Source of the DNA: an uncultured Bacteroidales bacterium
GTDB lineage: Bacteria; Bacteroidota; Bacteroidia; Bacteroidales; UBA932
Assembly (NCBI GenBank): GCA_934726455.1
Contig: CAKVDS010000003.1
Coordinates: forward strand, 24,255 to 88,254
Direction: 5' to 3'
Length of the DNA: 64,000 nucleotides
This document shows positions 53,281 to 62,034 of this stretch, piece after piece. The first letter of the stretch is position 1. Every line of letters begins with the position of its first letter. The notes below the pieces were generated by a model. The model worked only from the letters and a program-made list of their open reading frames with translations. It searched no databases and was not told the DNA's origin. The position numbers and the translations under genes were made by a program.

Positions 53281-56093
53281 TACTGATCCGCCGGCTCGAA
53301 GCCGAAGTAGCTGCCCTTGCGCTGATGAGGGATGCCCGTCTTCATCCATGCAGGTTCAGGCGCACCCTGAAGGTAATGGTCAAAGAACTGCTGGAGCCTG
53401 CGGGAGAGGTCCTTGCAGTTGCGCCGCTCCTTGAGGTTGTGGGCCTCGTCGTTGTATTCAAGCAGCCATGCCGGTTTCCCGAGGCGGCGGAGTGACATGA
53501 AGAACTCGATTCCCTGGTACCATGGCACCGCGCCGTCGGCATCGTTGTGCATGATGAGCACAGGGGTCTTGACCTTCGGGGCGAAGAATACCGGGGAGTT
53601 CTCGATGTAGAGGTCAAGTCCCCCTTCGTCCCAGAGGGTCTTGCCGATGCGGCTCTGTCCACGCTCGTACTGGCTGATGCGGCTGTTGCCCGACTCCCAA
53701 CGGATTCCGCCGTAGGCGCTGGTCATGTTGCCCACTGGAGCTCCAGCCCCGGCTGCGGCGAACATGTCCGTGCGGGTGACAAGGTAGGCCGTCTGGTATC
53801 CGCCCCAGCTCTGGCCCTGGATTCCCATCTTCGACTTGTCGATGAAGCCGAACTGCGAGCACATGGCCTCAGCACCCGAACAGATGCAGTTGTAGGCGCT
53901 CTCCCCCGGGTGTCCGTCCTTGTAGACGATGTCCGGCACGAAGACCACGTAACCACGGCTGACGTAGAACGGGATATTGATTATCGAGCGGCTCGGAGCC
54001 GGCTGGATGTAGTTGTAAAGCGTCTCGGAGTTCTTCTCGTAGAAGTAGATCAGCATCGGGTACTTGCGGGAAGCGTCAAGGTTGTCCGGAGTGTAGAGCA
54101 GGCCTTTGAGCGGAGTGCCGTCATAGGCGTTCCAATGCACCAGCTGCACGTCTCCCCAGATGTAGTCCGCCTGCTGAGGGTTGAGGTCCGTGAGGCGGTC
54201 CGAGGTCTTCCACTCGTCCTGCGTGACGTAGACGTTCATAGGATTGCGGAAGTTGCCCTTGAGGTAAACTATCGTCCCGGCGTCCGGGGCCTTCATTGTC
54301 GAAGAGAAAGACCATTTATCCGTAAATCCTTGAGGAACTGAAGGCTTGGCAAGGTTGGCAATGGCGTATCCGTTCTCGGACGTGTCCTCGTTGAAAGTGG
54401 TGAGGTAGAGCTTGCCTTTCTTCGGGAAATTCATCGGATTCTGGTAGAGGTAAGGGTCGTTGTGGCGGCCGATGTCCAGAATCTCGTAGTTGACGCGGGT
54501 CTTGCGCCCCTGCCCGGCGGTGAGATTCTCTATCTTCTTGCCGTCCGGGGAGAATTTCCAGATGTCATAACGGTCCCCGATCAGCAGGGCTTCATCCTTG
54601 CCGATCCAGCGCGGGTATGATACCGGGATGAAGCAGCCGAGAGGATGGTCGTCCTCCTCGTCGAAGAAGGCCACGTCCAGAACTCCGGTAAGGTTGACCA
54701 TCTCCCCGGTGGAGAGGTTCCAGCTGTACCAGTCCCCGTCCTTAGGGTCGAACCACGCCATGTATTTCCCATAAGGGGAAAGGGCTGTCGTCCCCTCCAG
54801 CGCGTCCTTGAGCGGACGGCGGCTTCCGTCCCGGAGATCCACCATAGAGTAGTCTGATTTGTTGTTGACTGCCCACAGGGACTCAAGCATATACGGATCC
54901 GAGTCACTGGAGATTGCGAAATCTCCTTCTGCGCCGTCGGAGAAACTGATGCGGTCATTGGCATTTGCGGAGAGCACAAGCAGATCCGAAGCCGGCGAGA
55001 GGTTGACAACAGCCGTCCTGGTCTGCGGACGGGCAGCGGCCTTGGACATAGGCGGAAGAGTGTAACTGTCCCAGTTCCAGATGTCAAGCCCGGCAGTCTC
55101 AAATGAAACCAGAGTCGTGTCCTTAGGCGGGAAATACTCGGAGAGATTCAGCACCAGGCGCGAAGACCTGTTGGAGAAACGCGGACGGGCAGTCTTGGTT
55201 ATCACCCAGCCCTCCGGCAGAGAGGCACAATCACCCGGCACTATTACCGATGCGTTGAACTCCTTGACAGCCGGAGTGCGGCGGGTGGCCTTCTTCAAGA
55301 CCTTCTCCTCCCCCAGCCATACGGAATATCTCGGCGTGCCGTCAAGTTTCTCCTCCTGATCAGTGGAAAGGAAGACAAGCCTGTCTCCCGTATCATTGAA
55401 AGAGAGTCCGCCATAGGCCTTGCCGCCCTCGGCAAGTTCCTTGATGGTGCCGGCGGCGAGGTCATACACTGCGACGGAGCTTCTGGACAGAGAGTCTTTC
55501 TTTTCCTTGCCGGTGACCACGGCGAGCTTGTCCCCGGATTTGGCCACCTCGAAGGAAGCTATGTTCTTGAGCGTGTCGATGTCCCCGGTGGCGGTGTTGA
55601 GGACAAGCAGGGACTTGGTGTCCTTCTTGTCTTTTACTTCCTGACTTACAAAGACGAACGGGGCGGCATCGAAGCCGAGCTCGGCCGATGAAGCGTCCGG
55701 GATGCGGGTCAGTTCAAAAGTGCGCAGGTTGATGCAGGCTATGGTGTCTTTGGGCATCTCGTCCTTTTTCTTTTTGTCAATCTTGGCCTGACGCGTCACC
55801 GCGAACGGGGCGCTTATCTTGCAGATACCAAAATCGGCGGCCTCGCTCATATCGAAGCCGGAAGCCCTCTCGATGGTGAGTTCCTTTCCGGTCTCAAGAT
55901 TACGCAAGGTCAGGTAACCGTCACCCTCCTGCGGCGAGACCTGCCACACGAGCAGATGTCCGTCATTCGACAGCCTGAGGGCGGACACCCTCTGCCACGA
56001 ATCGTAGGCATCGTGGTCAAGCGGCTTCTTCTGGGCGAAAGCCACTCCCGCAGACAGCAGGAGAAGCGCAAAAAAGATCAGACTTTTCTTCAT
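53280..56093 (-). CDS. Prolyl oligopeptidase family (S9) serine peptidase, exported
   Basis: The 937-residue protein has a signal peptide (MKKSLIFFALLLLSAGVAFAQ), a long beta-propeller-like region (to about 690) and a C-terminal alpha/beta hydrolase domain. The nucleophile is Ser762 in GQSWGGY, the acid is in HNDADGAVPW and the His is His885 in DEAHNLKER, the S9 order. Such peptidases release dipeptides or short peptides outside the cytoplasm and feed Bacteroidales peptide use. The ATG at 56093 begins the signal peptide. Its stop overlaps the solo element end. Confidence 0.92.
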   Translation of the reverse strand: MKKSLIFFALLLLSAGVAFAQKKPLDHDAYDSWQRVSALRLSNDGHLLVWQVSPQEGDGYLTLRNLETGKELTIERASGFDMSEAADFGICKISAPFAVTRQAKIDKKKKDEMPKDTIACINLRTFELTRIPDASSAELGFDAAPFVFVSQEVKDKKDTKSLLVLNTATGDIDTLKNIASFEVAKSGDKLAVVTGKEKKDSLSRSSVAVYDLAAGTIKELAEGGKAYGGLSFNDTGDRLVFLSTDQEEKLDGTPRYSVWLGEEKVLKKATRRTPAVKEFNASVIVPGDCASLPEGWVITKTARPRFSNRSSRLVLNLSEYFPPKDTTLVSFETAGLDIWNWDSYTLPPMSKAAARPQTRTAVVNLSPASDLLVLSANANDRISFSDGAEGDFAISSDSDPYMLESLWAVNNKSDYSMVDLRDGSRRPLKDALEGTTALSPYGKYMAWFDPKDGDWYSWNLSTGEMVNLTGVLDVAFFDEEDDHPLGCFIPVSYPRWIGKDEALLIGDRYDIWKFSPDGKKIENLTAGQGRKTRVNYEILDIGRHNDPYLYQNPMNFPKKGKLYLTTFNEDTSENGYAIANLAKPSVPQGFTDKWSFSSTMKAPDAGTIVYLKGNFRNPMNVYVTQDEWKTSDRLTDLNPQQADYIWGDVQLVHWNAYDGTPLKGLLYTPDNLDASRKYPMLIYFYEKNSETLYNYIQPAPSRSIINIPFYVSRGYVVFVPDIVYKDGHPGESAYNCICSGAEAMCSQFGFIDKSKMGIQGQSWGGYQTAYLVTRTDMFAAAGAGAPVGNMTSAYGGIRWESGNSRISQYERGQSRIGKTLWDEGGLDLYIENSPVFFAPKVKTPVLIMHNDADGAVPWYQGIEFFMSLRRLGKPAWLLEYNDEAHNLKERRNCKDLSRRLQQFFDHYLQGAPEPAWMKTGIPHQRKGSYFGFEPADQ

Positions 56094-56170
56094 ATAATAC
56101 ATTTACTAAGAAGTCCCCGGCACAGCACAAAGGCCGGGTCGGGGAGCAATATACGAAAAAAAGCCGAAAA

Positions 56171-56629
56171 CTATTCATGCACGGCGAAGCGCCGCTCCGC
56201 CAAAGCCTCATATTTTGTCCCCGGCCTCCCGTAGTTGGCATAAGGGTAGATGGATATTCCTCCGCGAGGGGTGAAGAGTCCGGTCACCTCTATATACTTG
56301 GGATCCATAAGCGCGATGAGATCCTTCATGATGATGTTGACACAGTCCTCGTGGAAGTCCCCATGGTTGCGGAAACTGAAGAGATAGAGTTTGAGGCTCT
56401 TGCTCTCCACCATCTTCACGTCCGGGATGTAGCTTATCCGTATCTCGGCGAAATCGGGCTGCCCGGTGATAGGGCACAATGATGTGAACTCGGGACAGTT
56501 GAACCTCACCCAATAGTCGTTGCCCTGGTGCTTGTTGACGAAGGTTTCCAGGACCTCGGGGGCGTAGTCGTCCCTATATCTGGTCTTCCGTCCGAGGGCG
56601 GACAGACCTTCATTGCTTCTGTCACTCAT
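56171..56629 (-). CDS. queF: NADPH-dependent preQ0 reductase QueF
   Basis: The 152-residue protein is a short (YkvM-type) Que[10 protein letters not shown] with nucleophile Cys52 and Asp59, ESKSLKLY (75-82) for NADPH binding, and FHEDCVN with Glu94. It reduces 7-cyano-7-deazaguanine to preQ1 for queuosine in tRNA. Its ATG overlaps the yhhQ stop by four bases, so synthesis or salvage of preQ1 is under one transcript. Both are downstream of a preQ1-I-like structure. Confidence 0.96.
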   Translation of the reverse strand: MSDRSNEGLSALGRKTRYRDDYAPEVLETFVNKHQGNDYWVRFNCPEFTSLCPITGQPDFAEIRISYIPDVKMVESKSLKLYLFSFRNHGDFHEDCVNIIMKDLIALMDPKYIEVTGLFTPRGGISIYPYANYGRPGTKYEALAERRFAVHE

Positions 56630-57321
56630 ATATCTGACAATCTGAAAGGGTTATAAGAAATGTTGACATCGTAGGCGTCCTCACCTTCCTTCTGCTTCAG
56701 GCGCTTGACTATCTGCGAGGTGAGCGGCAGGACAATCAGTTCATAGAGAGTCTTGACGCATACCTGCGTAGCGATGATCCCGAGTATCGCTTTCGGGCTC
56801 ATGATCCCCCAGAACGCAATCGGGCAGAAGATGCAGGAGTCCAGAAGTTCACCTCCCAGCGAAGACACTATGGCCCTCAGCCAGAAAGCCTTCCCCTGCG
56901 AGGCGACCTTCATCTTGCTCATTATGAACGCATTGAAGTTGGACCCGAGCACAAAAGCAAGGAGCGAGGCGACCGTGGTCTTGGGCACCATCATGAAAAG
57001 GGAATTGAAACTCTCCGCAACCGCCTTGCTGCCATCCTCAATCGGCGCGGGAAGCAGACAGACAAGGGTGGACATCAGAGCCACGAAAGCACTGAGGGCG
57101 AACGCCAGGAAGATGACAAGCCTCGACTTACGGTAGCCATAGACCTCCGTGAGGCAGTCATTGATGATGTAGGAAACGGGGAACAGGAGAACTGCCCCGG
57201 AGAGCTGCAACGGCAGGTGTCCCACCTGCCATACGCGCGGTACAAAGAAATTTGAAGTGATCAGGCAGACCGAAAACAGGACCGCCATCACCAGGAATCT
57301 GGTGCTGAATTTTTTTGACAT
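56626..57321 (-). CDS. yhhQ: Queuosine precursor transporter (YhhQ/VUT family)
   Basis: The 231-residue protein has about six membrane helices and the family signatures [27 protein letters not shown] (read in two parts near residue 40-65), [13 protein letters not shown] and [20 protein letters not shown]. YhhQ/QPTR transporters import preQ0 or preQ1. The start is at 57321, one base after a structure that looks like a preQ1 aptamer, which would place translation under control of intracellular preQ1. It is co-translated with queF. Confidence 0.93.
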   Translation of the reverse strand: MSKKFSTRFLVMAVLFSVCLITSNFFVPRVWQVGHLPLQLSGAVLLFPVSYIINDCLTEVYGYRKSRLVIFLAFALSAFVALMSTLVCLLPAPIEDGSKAVAESFNSLFMMVPKTTVASLLAFVLGSNFNAFIMSKMKVASQGKAFWLRAIVSSLGGELLDSCIFCPIAFWGIMSPKAILGIIATQVCVKTLYELIVLPLTSQIVKRLKQKEGEDAYDVNISYNPFRLSDI

Positions 57322-57322
57322 T

Positions 57323-57355
57323 TTCTTGTTTTTTTAACGTGGTTTCAAGAACACA
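57323..57355 (-). promoter_or_regulatory. Candidate preQ1-I riboswitch controlling yhhQ-queF
   Basis: In the minus-strand RNA, P1 UGUG pairs with CACG, the loop begins UUCUUG and pairs with the downstream CAAGAA (P2 pseudoknot, 6 bp), with AAAC between P2 and P1 and an A-rich linker UUAAAAAAA before CAAGAA. This is the order and size of preQ1-I (34-nt class), and AAAC keeps the cytosine that binds preQ1. CAAGAA ends one base before the AUG, so the bound form would hide the ribosome entry site. P1 is one pair short of usual, hence not certain. Confidence 0.68.
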
Positions 57356-57384
57356 GGGCCCGCCCCGTCAACAGGCGGGACCCT
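57355..57384 (-). terminator. GC-rich hairpin between pheS and the riboswitch
   Basis: AGGG-CCCGCC / GGCGGG-(A)-CCCT with a 9-base loop lies six bases after the pheS stop and abuts the aptamer. It lacks a T run, so it may be partial termination, RNA protection or a spacer. Confidence 0.4.
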
Positions 57385-57390
57385 ATAAGT

Positions 57391-58428
57391 CTATACTTCC
57401 GGAGCGGAGTCAAACTCCTTGAGGAAGCGCATGTCGTTTTCGAAATAATGGCGCAGGTCATTGACCCTCCACTTGAGCATAGCAATACGCTCCAAGCCCA
57501 TACCGAAAGCGAAGCCGCTATATTTCTCCGGATCTATACCGCTGGCTTTCAAGACATTCGGATCAACCATTCCGCACCCGAGAATCTCCAACCAGCCTGT
57601 ACCTTTACAGATGTTGCACCCCTTGCCGTGGCAGATGTTGCAGCTCACGTCAACCTCAGCAGAAGGCTCGGTGAACGGGAAATACGACGGGCGCATACGG
57701 ATCTGCGTCTCCGGCCCGAACATCTCGCGGGCGAAGAGGAGAATGGCCTGCTTGAGATCGGCGAAAGTCACGCCCTCATCTATATAGAGCCCCTCAATCT
57801 GATGGAAGATGCAGTGGGCACGGGCGCTGATGGCCTCGTTGCGGAACACTCTTCCCGGGCACACGACCCTGATAGGAACTTTCTGTGACTCCATGGTGCG
57901 CACCTGCACGCTTGAGGTATGTGTGCGGAGAAGCAGCGGATTGGGATGCCCGGTGGACACGAAGAAAGTATCCTGCATGTCACGGGCGGGATGGTTCGGC
58001 GGGAAGTTCAGAGCCTCGAAGACATGGTAGTCATCCTCTATCTCCGGGCCCTCGGCCACATCATAGCCGAACTTGCGGAAGATGTCCACTATCTCCTGAC
58101 GGACGATGGATACAGGATGCCTTGAGCCGAGCTTGTACGGATCCCCCGGCATCGTAAGGTCTTCTTTTGCTCCTTCTGCCGCTCCCTCATCGGAAACGCT
58201 GTCGCGGAGCTGCTCTATCTTGACGAGAGCCGCCTGCTTGAGCTCATTGAGTGTGCGGCCGAATTCTTTCTTCTTCTCCTTGTCCACAACCCGGAACTCA
58301 TCAAAAAGAGCGGTAATCACACCTTTCTTGCCAAGAAAACGCACCCGCGCCTCCTCAACTTCCTTCTGCGTCCTGCACTTGAGCTCCGAAAGCTCCGAGA
58401 GGACTCTGTCTATATCTTCTCTGTTCAT
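57391..58428 (-). CDS. pheS: Phenylalanyl-tRNA synthetase alpha subunit
   Basis: The 345-residue protein has the N-terminal tRNA-binding coiled coil, then catalytic motifs: GPEIEDDYHVFEALNFPPNHPARDMQDTF (motif 1-2 region), FHQIEGLYID, PSYFPFTEPSAEVDV and the motif 3 GFAFGMGLERIAML. A CNICHGKGCNICKGTGW Cys cluster is in the insert, a known variant of PheS in Bacteroidota. It starts 3 bases after the preceding secreted protein gene stop. The pheT gene is not adjacent. Confidence 0.97.
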   Translation of the reverse strand: MNREDIDRVLSELSELKCRTQKEVEEARVRFLGKKGVITALFDEFRVVDKEKKKEFGRTLNELKQAALVKIEQLRDSVSDEGAAEGAKEDLTMPGDPYKLGSRHPVSIVRQEIVDIFRKFGYDVAEGPEIEDDYHVFEALNFPPNHPARDMQDTFFVSTGHPNPLLLRTHTSSVQVRTMESQKVPIRVVCPGRVFRNEAISARAHCIFHQIEGLYIDEGVTFADLKQAILLFAREMFGPETQIRMRPSYFPFTEPSAEVDVSCNICHGKGCNICKGTGWLEILGCGMVDPNVLKASGIDPEKYSGFAFGMGLERIAMLKWRVNDLRHYFENDMRFLKEFDSAPEV

Positions 58429-58431
58429 AAT

Positions 58432-58833
58432 CTATTTTCTTTTCGCGGCACGCTTGTCGCGGGCTTTCTTGTCCCTCCCGGCCCCTGACTTCTGATATTT
58501 GGCCCACTGATCCCTGTCAAGCACCTTGTCAAAAGCCTGATACATCTTCTCCATCCACTTGTCCTGCACCATCTGATACGCATCCGCATTGCCCACCTTG
58601 GCCTCGCTGAGAGACTTGACCTCATCCCTCATCGCGGTGTAGTCATGGGTCATGATGGAATCCAGATAGAAAACCTGCCAGTCCTCAAGCTTAAGAGTCC
58701 GCGTAAATGTCTCTATCTGAGCATCTATAGCCGTCCTCATCTGCTTCTCCTCTTTCTCAGGGTCAGTCTGACTCTGCTGGGCGGAAAGGCAGATAGGCAA
58801 GCACAACAAAATGATAATCCCAAAAAATTTCAT
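58432..58833 (-). CDS. Small exported protein of unknown function
   Basis: From the ATG at 58833 the 133-residue product has a signal peptide (MKFFGIIILLCLPICLSAQ) and an entirely helical, charged mature part with a Lys/Arg-rich C-terminus (AGRDKKARDKRAAKRK). No family is recognised with confidence. The segment ALDAQIETF...WQVFYLDSI has a DUF-like heptad look. It precedes pheS by 3 bases. Confidence 0.7.
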   Translation of the reverse strand: MKFFGIIILLCLPICLSAQQSQTDPEKEEKQMRTAIDAQIETFTRTLKLEDWQVFYLDSIMTHDYTAMRDEVKSLSEAKVGNADAYQMVQDKWMEKMYQAFDKVLDRDQWAKYQKSGAGRDKKARDKRAAKRK

Positions 58834-58879
58834 AGATTTGTATCTTGTCAAACCGCAAATTTAATAAAGAAAAGATAAA

Positions 58880-60577
58880 ATGAGAAAAATTCTGCCACTC
58901 TTGCTGCTGGCTATGCTGCTCAACGCGAGCCGCGCCGAAGCCTGCACCAACGTCATCATCACGGCCGGGGCGAGCGCCGACGGATCATGCATGGTCTCCT
59001 ATGCCGCAGACTCGCATCTGCTCTACGGAGAGCTCTACTTCACGCCTGCGGGACGCTTCAAACCGGGGAGCATGCTCGACATCTACGAATGGGACACCCA
59101 GAAGCCGCTCGGGCAGATAGCCCAGATCTCCAGAACATACCAGACCATGGGCAACATGAACGAGCACCAGCTCATCATAGCCGAGACCACCTGGGGCGGA
59201 CGCGAGGAGCAGGCCGACCCTGAGGGTATAATGGATTATGGTTCATTGATATATGTCACTCTCCAGAGGGCACGCACCGCCCGCGAGGCCATAGAGACTA
59301 TAGTCTCCCTTGCCAACACTTACGGCTACCCTTCCGAAGGAGAGACCTTCTCGATAGCCGACACCAAGGAAGCCTGGGTCATGGACCTTGTCGGCAAAGG
59401 TCGCGGCAACAAGGGTATAGTATGGGTGGCAAGGCGCATCCCTGACGGGTACATCTGCGCACACGCCAATCAGGCACGCATCACCCGTTTCCCGCTCAAC
59501 GACCCCGAAAACTGCCTTTACGCCCCTGATGTGATCAGCTTCGCACGCGAAAAAGGCTGGTTCAGCGGCGAGGACAAGGACTTCAGCTTCCGCGACGCAT
59601 ACAACCCGCTCGATTTCAGCGGAGCCCGCGCCTGCGAAGCCAGGGCCTGGGCCGCATTCAACATCCTCGGCGACGGCAACTTCACCTACACCTCCGAAGA
59701 CGGGACTCTCGCCACCCGCCCCTCATCAGACTGGCTCGACTACGCGATGGGCTATGACCTCTCTGGAGAGATGCCACTCTTCATCAAACCTTCAAGGAAA
59801 ATCACGATGAAAGACGTGGCCGACGTGATGCGCGACCATTTCGAGGGCACCCCGATGGACATGACCACCGACATCGGAGCCGGCGGCAACGCACTGCCAT
59901 ACCGATGGAGGCCGATGAGCTTCGAGTACGACGGTAAGACCTACGTCAACGAGAGGGCCATCGCCACGCAGCAGACAGGGTTCTGGTTTGTAGCACAGTC
60001 ACGCGGATACCTTCCAGACGAAGTCGGTGCCCTCATCTGGTTCGGCTGTGACGATGCCGCCACATCATACCTCACTCCGATCTATGTCAACTCAAGCGAA
60101 GTCCCGGAATGCCTCAGCGAGGGCAACGGAGACATGCTCCACTACAGCGCCACATCCCAGTTCTGGATGTGCAACCGCGTAGCCAACGCCTGCTACAAGA
60201 TGTACAACCAGATGGCCCCGGTGGTACGCGAGGCCGCAGACAAGTTCGAAAACCATCAGATGAACATGGCCATACCGGAAATGGACCGCAAGGCTGTGGC
60301 CATGCTCGACGGGGGCAAGCGCAGCAAAGTCATCAGACTGCTTACCGAATACTCGGTCAATACAGCCCAGACACAGTTTGCGGACTGGACAAAACTCGAA
60401 GAACTGCTGCTTGTCAAATTCATTGACGGGAACGTCAAGGCGCAGGATGCAGAGGGCAATTTCCTCCACTCACCTTACTCCAAGGGCATACCTGCCGGAC
60501 TCACCCAGCCGGGATACACCGACAAATGGAAAGAGGCGGTAGCCAAAGACAACGGTAAAATTCTTGAATCAAAATAA
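58880..60577 (+). CDS. C69 family dipeptidase (peptidase U34 type)
   Basis: The 565-residue protein has a signal/propeptide (MRKILPLLLLAMLLNASRAEA) followed by CTNVIITAG; Cys22 is the N-terminal nucleophile exposed after self-cleavage in C69 dipeptidases. Further family segments are VSYAADSHLLYG, AETTWGGREEQ, EGETFSIADTKEAWVMDLVG and CAHANQARI. It hydrolyses dipeptides, probably in the periplasm. The stop overlaps the sulfatase start (TAATG), so the two are coupled. Confidence 0.93.
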   Translation: MRKILPLLLLAMLLNASRAEACTNVIITAGASADGSCMVSYAADSHLLYGELYFTPAGRFKPGSMLDIYEWDTQKPLGQIAQISRTYQTMGNMNEHQLIIAETTWGGREEQADPEGIMDYGSLIYVTLQRARTAREAIETIVSLANTYGYPSEGETFSIADTKEAWVMDLVGKGRGNKGIVWVARRIPDGYICAHANQARITRFPLNDPENCLYAPDVISFAREKGWFSGEDKDFSFRDAYNPLDFSGARACEARAWAAFNILGDGNFTYTSEDGTLATRPSSDWLDYAMGYDLSGEMPLFIKPSRKITMKDVADVMRDHFEGTPMDMTTDIGAGGNALPYRWRPMSFEYDGKTYVNERAIATQQTGFWFVAQSRGYLPDEVGALIWFGCDDAATSYLTPIYVNSSEVPECLSEGNGDMLHYSATSQFWMCNRVANACYKMYNQMAPVVREAADKFENHQMNMAIPEMDRKAVAMLDGGKRSKVIRLLTEYSVNTAQTQFADWTKLEELLLVKFIDGNVKAQDAEGNFLHSPYSKGIPAGLTQPGYTDKWKEAVAKDNGKILESK

Positions 60578-62022
60578 TGAGTAAAATCACGAAACTCGGT
60601 GCCGCCCTTGCCGCCGGCACAGCAATCGCAGGCTGTGGGCAGACCGAAAAAGTACAGACCAAACCTAACGTGGTGTTCATCCTCGCCGACGACCTCGGCT
60701 GGGGAGATCTCAGCTGCTACGGACAGCAGCTCTTCAGCACACCCAACATCGATGCAATAGCCGGCAACGGCCTGCGCTTCACACAGTGCTACTCCGGCAC
60801 CACCGTGAGCGCCCCGTCCCGCTCGTGCCTTGTGACCGGCACGCACAGCGGACACACATATATCCGCGGCAATCTCAAAGTCCCGCCGGAGGGGCAGTTC
60901 CCGCTCCCGGAGGGCGCACAGACCATCTTCCACGACTTCAAGGACGCAGGCTACGCTACGGGAGCATTCGGCAAATGGGGTCTCGGCCCAATAGCCTCAA
61001 CCGGAGACCCCAACGAGCAGGGAGTGGACAAGTTCTACGGCTACAACTGCCAGACGCTCGCCCACAGCTACTACCCTGACCACCTGTGGGACAACCGTGA
61101 GAAGGTGATCCTTGCAGACAATGTAGACGAGATCCCATACGGAGAAGGCACATACTCAGCCGACATGATACATGATGAGGCCTTGAAATTCATGGAAGCC
61201 TCCGTCAAGGACGGCAAGCCGTTCTTCATGTGGTATCCGACCACCATCCCGCACGCCGAGCTCATCGTACCGCAGGACAGCATCATCGCGAAATTCCGCG
61301 GAGCCTTCCCCGAGACCCCGTACAAGGGTGAAGATCAGGGGCATCCGCGCTTCCGCATAGGAGGCTACTGCTCCCAGGAATACCCTCACGCCACTTTCGC
61401 AGCAATGGTGACAAGGCTTGACGTGTATGTAGGACAGATAGTCGCCAAGCTCAAAGAACTCGGAGTCTACGACAACACCATCATCATCTTCTCCAGCGAC
61501 AACGGCCCGCACCTCGAAGGCGGGGCAGACCCCGACTTCTTCAACAGCAACGGTCCGTGGAGAGGCTACAAGCGCGACCTTTACGAAGGCGGCATCCGCG
61601 TGCCGATGATAGTCCAGTGGCCGGGCCACATCAAGGAAGGGGAACAGACAGACTTCATGTGCTCGTTTTGGGACATGATGCCTACATTCAGGAGCATCAT
61701 CGGCGCGCAGACGCCGGAAACGATGGACGGAATCAGCCTGCTGCCTCTGCTCGAAGGCCGCGAGGGCCAGCAGGAGCACAAAGACCTCTACTTCGAGTTC
61801 GCAGAGAGAAGCAGCCAGGCGGCACGCAAGGGCCCTTGGAAACTTATCCGTCTGGACATAGAGAAGCCGGGCGACCGCTACGAGCTCTACAATCTGGACT
61901 CCGACCCCGGCGAGACCACCGACCTTGCCGCACAGGAACCTCAGAAAGTCGAGGAACTCAAGACAATAATGGAAACATCACATATTCCGAATCACAACTT
62001 CCCTCTGTTCAAGGGAGAATAA
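60577..62022 (+). CDS. Sulfatase (serine-type), lipoprotein
   Basis: The 481-residue protein has a lipoprotein signal (Cys20 in IAGCG) and an arylsulfatase fold: PNVVFILADDLGWGD with metal ligands Asp38 and Asp39, the modification site VSAPSRSCLVTG with Ser78 (S-x-P-x-R, so matured to formylglycine by a radical SAM anaerobic sulfatase-maturing enzyme) and IFSSDNGPH. It removes sulfate esters, perhaps from host glycans. Its start overlaps the dipeptidase stop. No sulfatase-maturing enzyme is in the window. Confidence 0.93.
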   Translation: MSKITKLGAALAAGTAIAGCGQTEKVQTKPNVVFILADDLGWGDLSCYGQQLFSTPNIDAIAGNGLRFTQCYSGTTVSAPSRSCLVTGTHSGHTYIRGNLKVPPEGQFPLPEGAQTIFHDFKDAGYATGAFGKWGLGPIASTGDPNEQGVDKFYGYNCQTLAHSYYPDHLWDNREKVILADNVDEIPYGEGTYSADMIHDEALKFMEASVKDGKPFFMWYPTTIPHAELIVPQDSIIAKFRGAFPETPYKGEDQGHPRFRIGGYCSQEYPHATFAAMVTRLDVYVGQIVAKLKELGVYDNTIIIFSSDNGPHLEGGADPDFFNSNGPWRGYKRDLYEGGIRVPMIVQWPGHIKEGEQTDFMCSFWDMMPTFRSIIGAQTPETMDGISLLPLLEGREGQQEHKDLYFEFAERSSQAARKGPWKLIRLDIEKPGDRYELYNLDSDPGETTDLAAQEPQKVEELKTIMETSHIPNHNFPLFKGE

Positions 62023-62034
62023 AACTCATCAGAA

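Noticed and set aside
56115..56138. CCCGGC/GCCGGG stem between queF and the S9 peptidase gene
   Set aside because: Only six pairs with no T run; too weak to call as a terminator.
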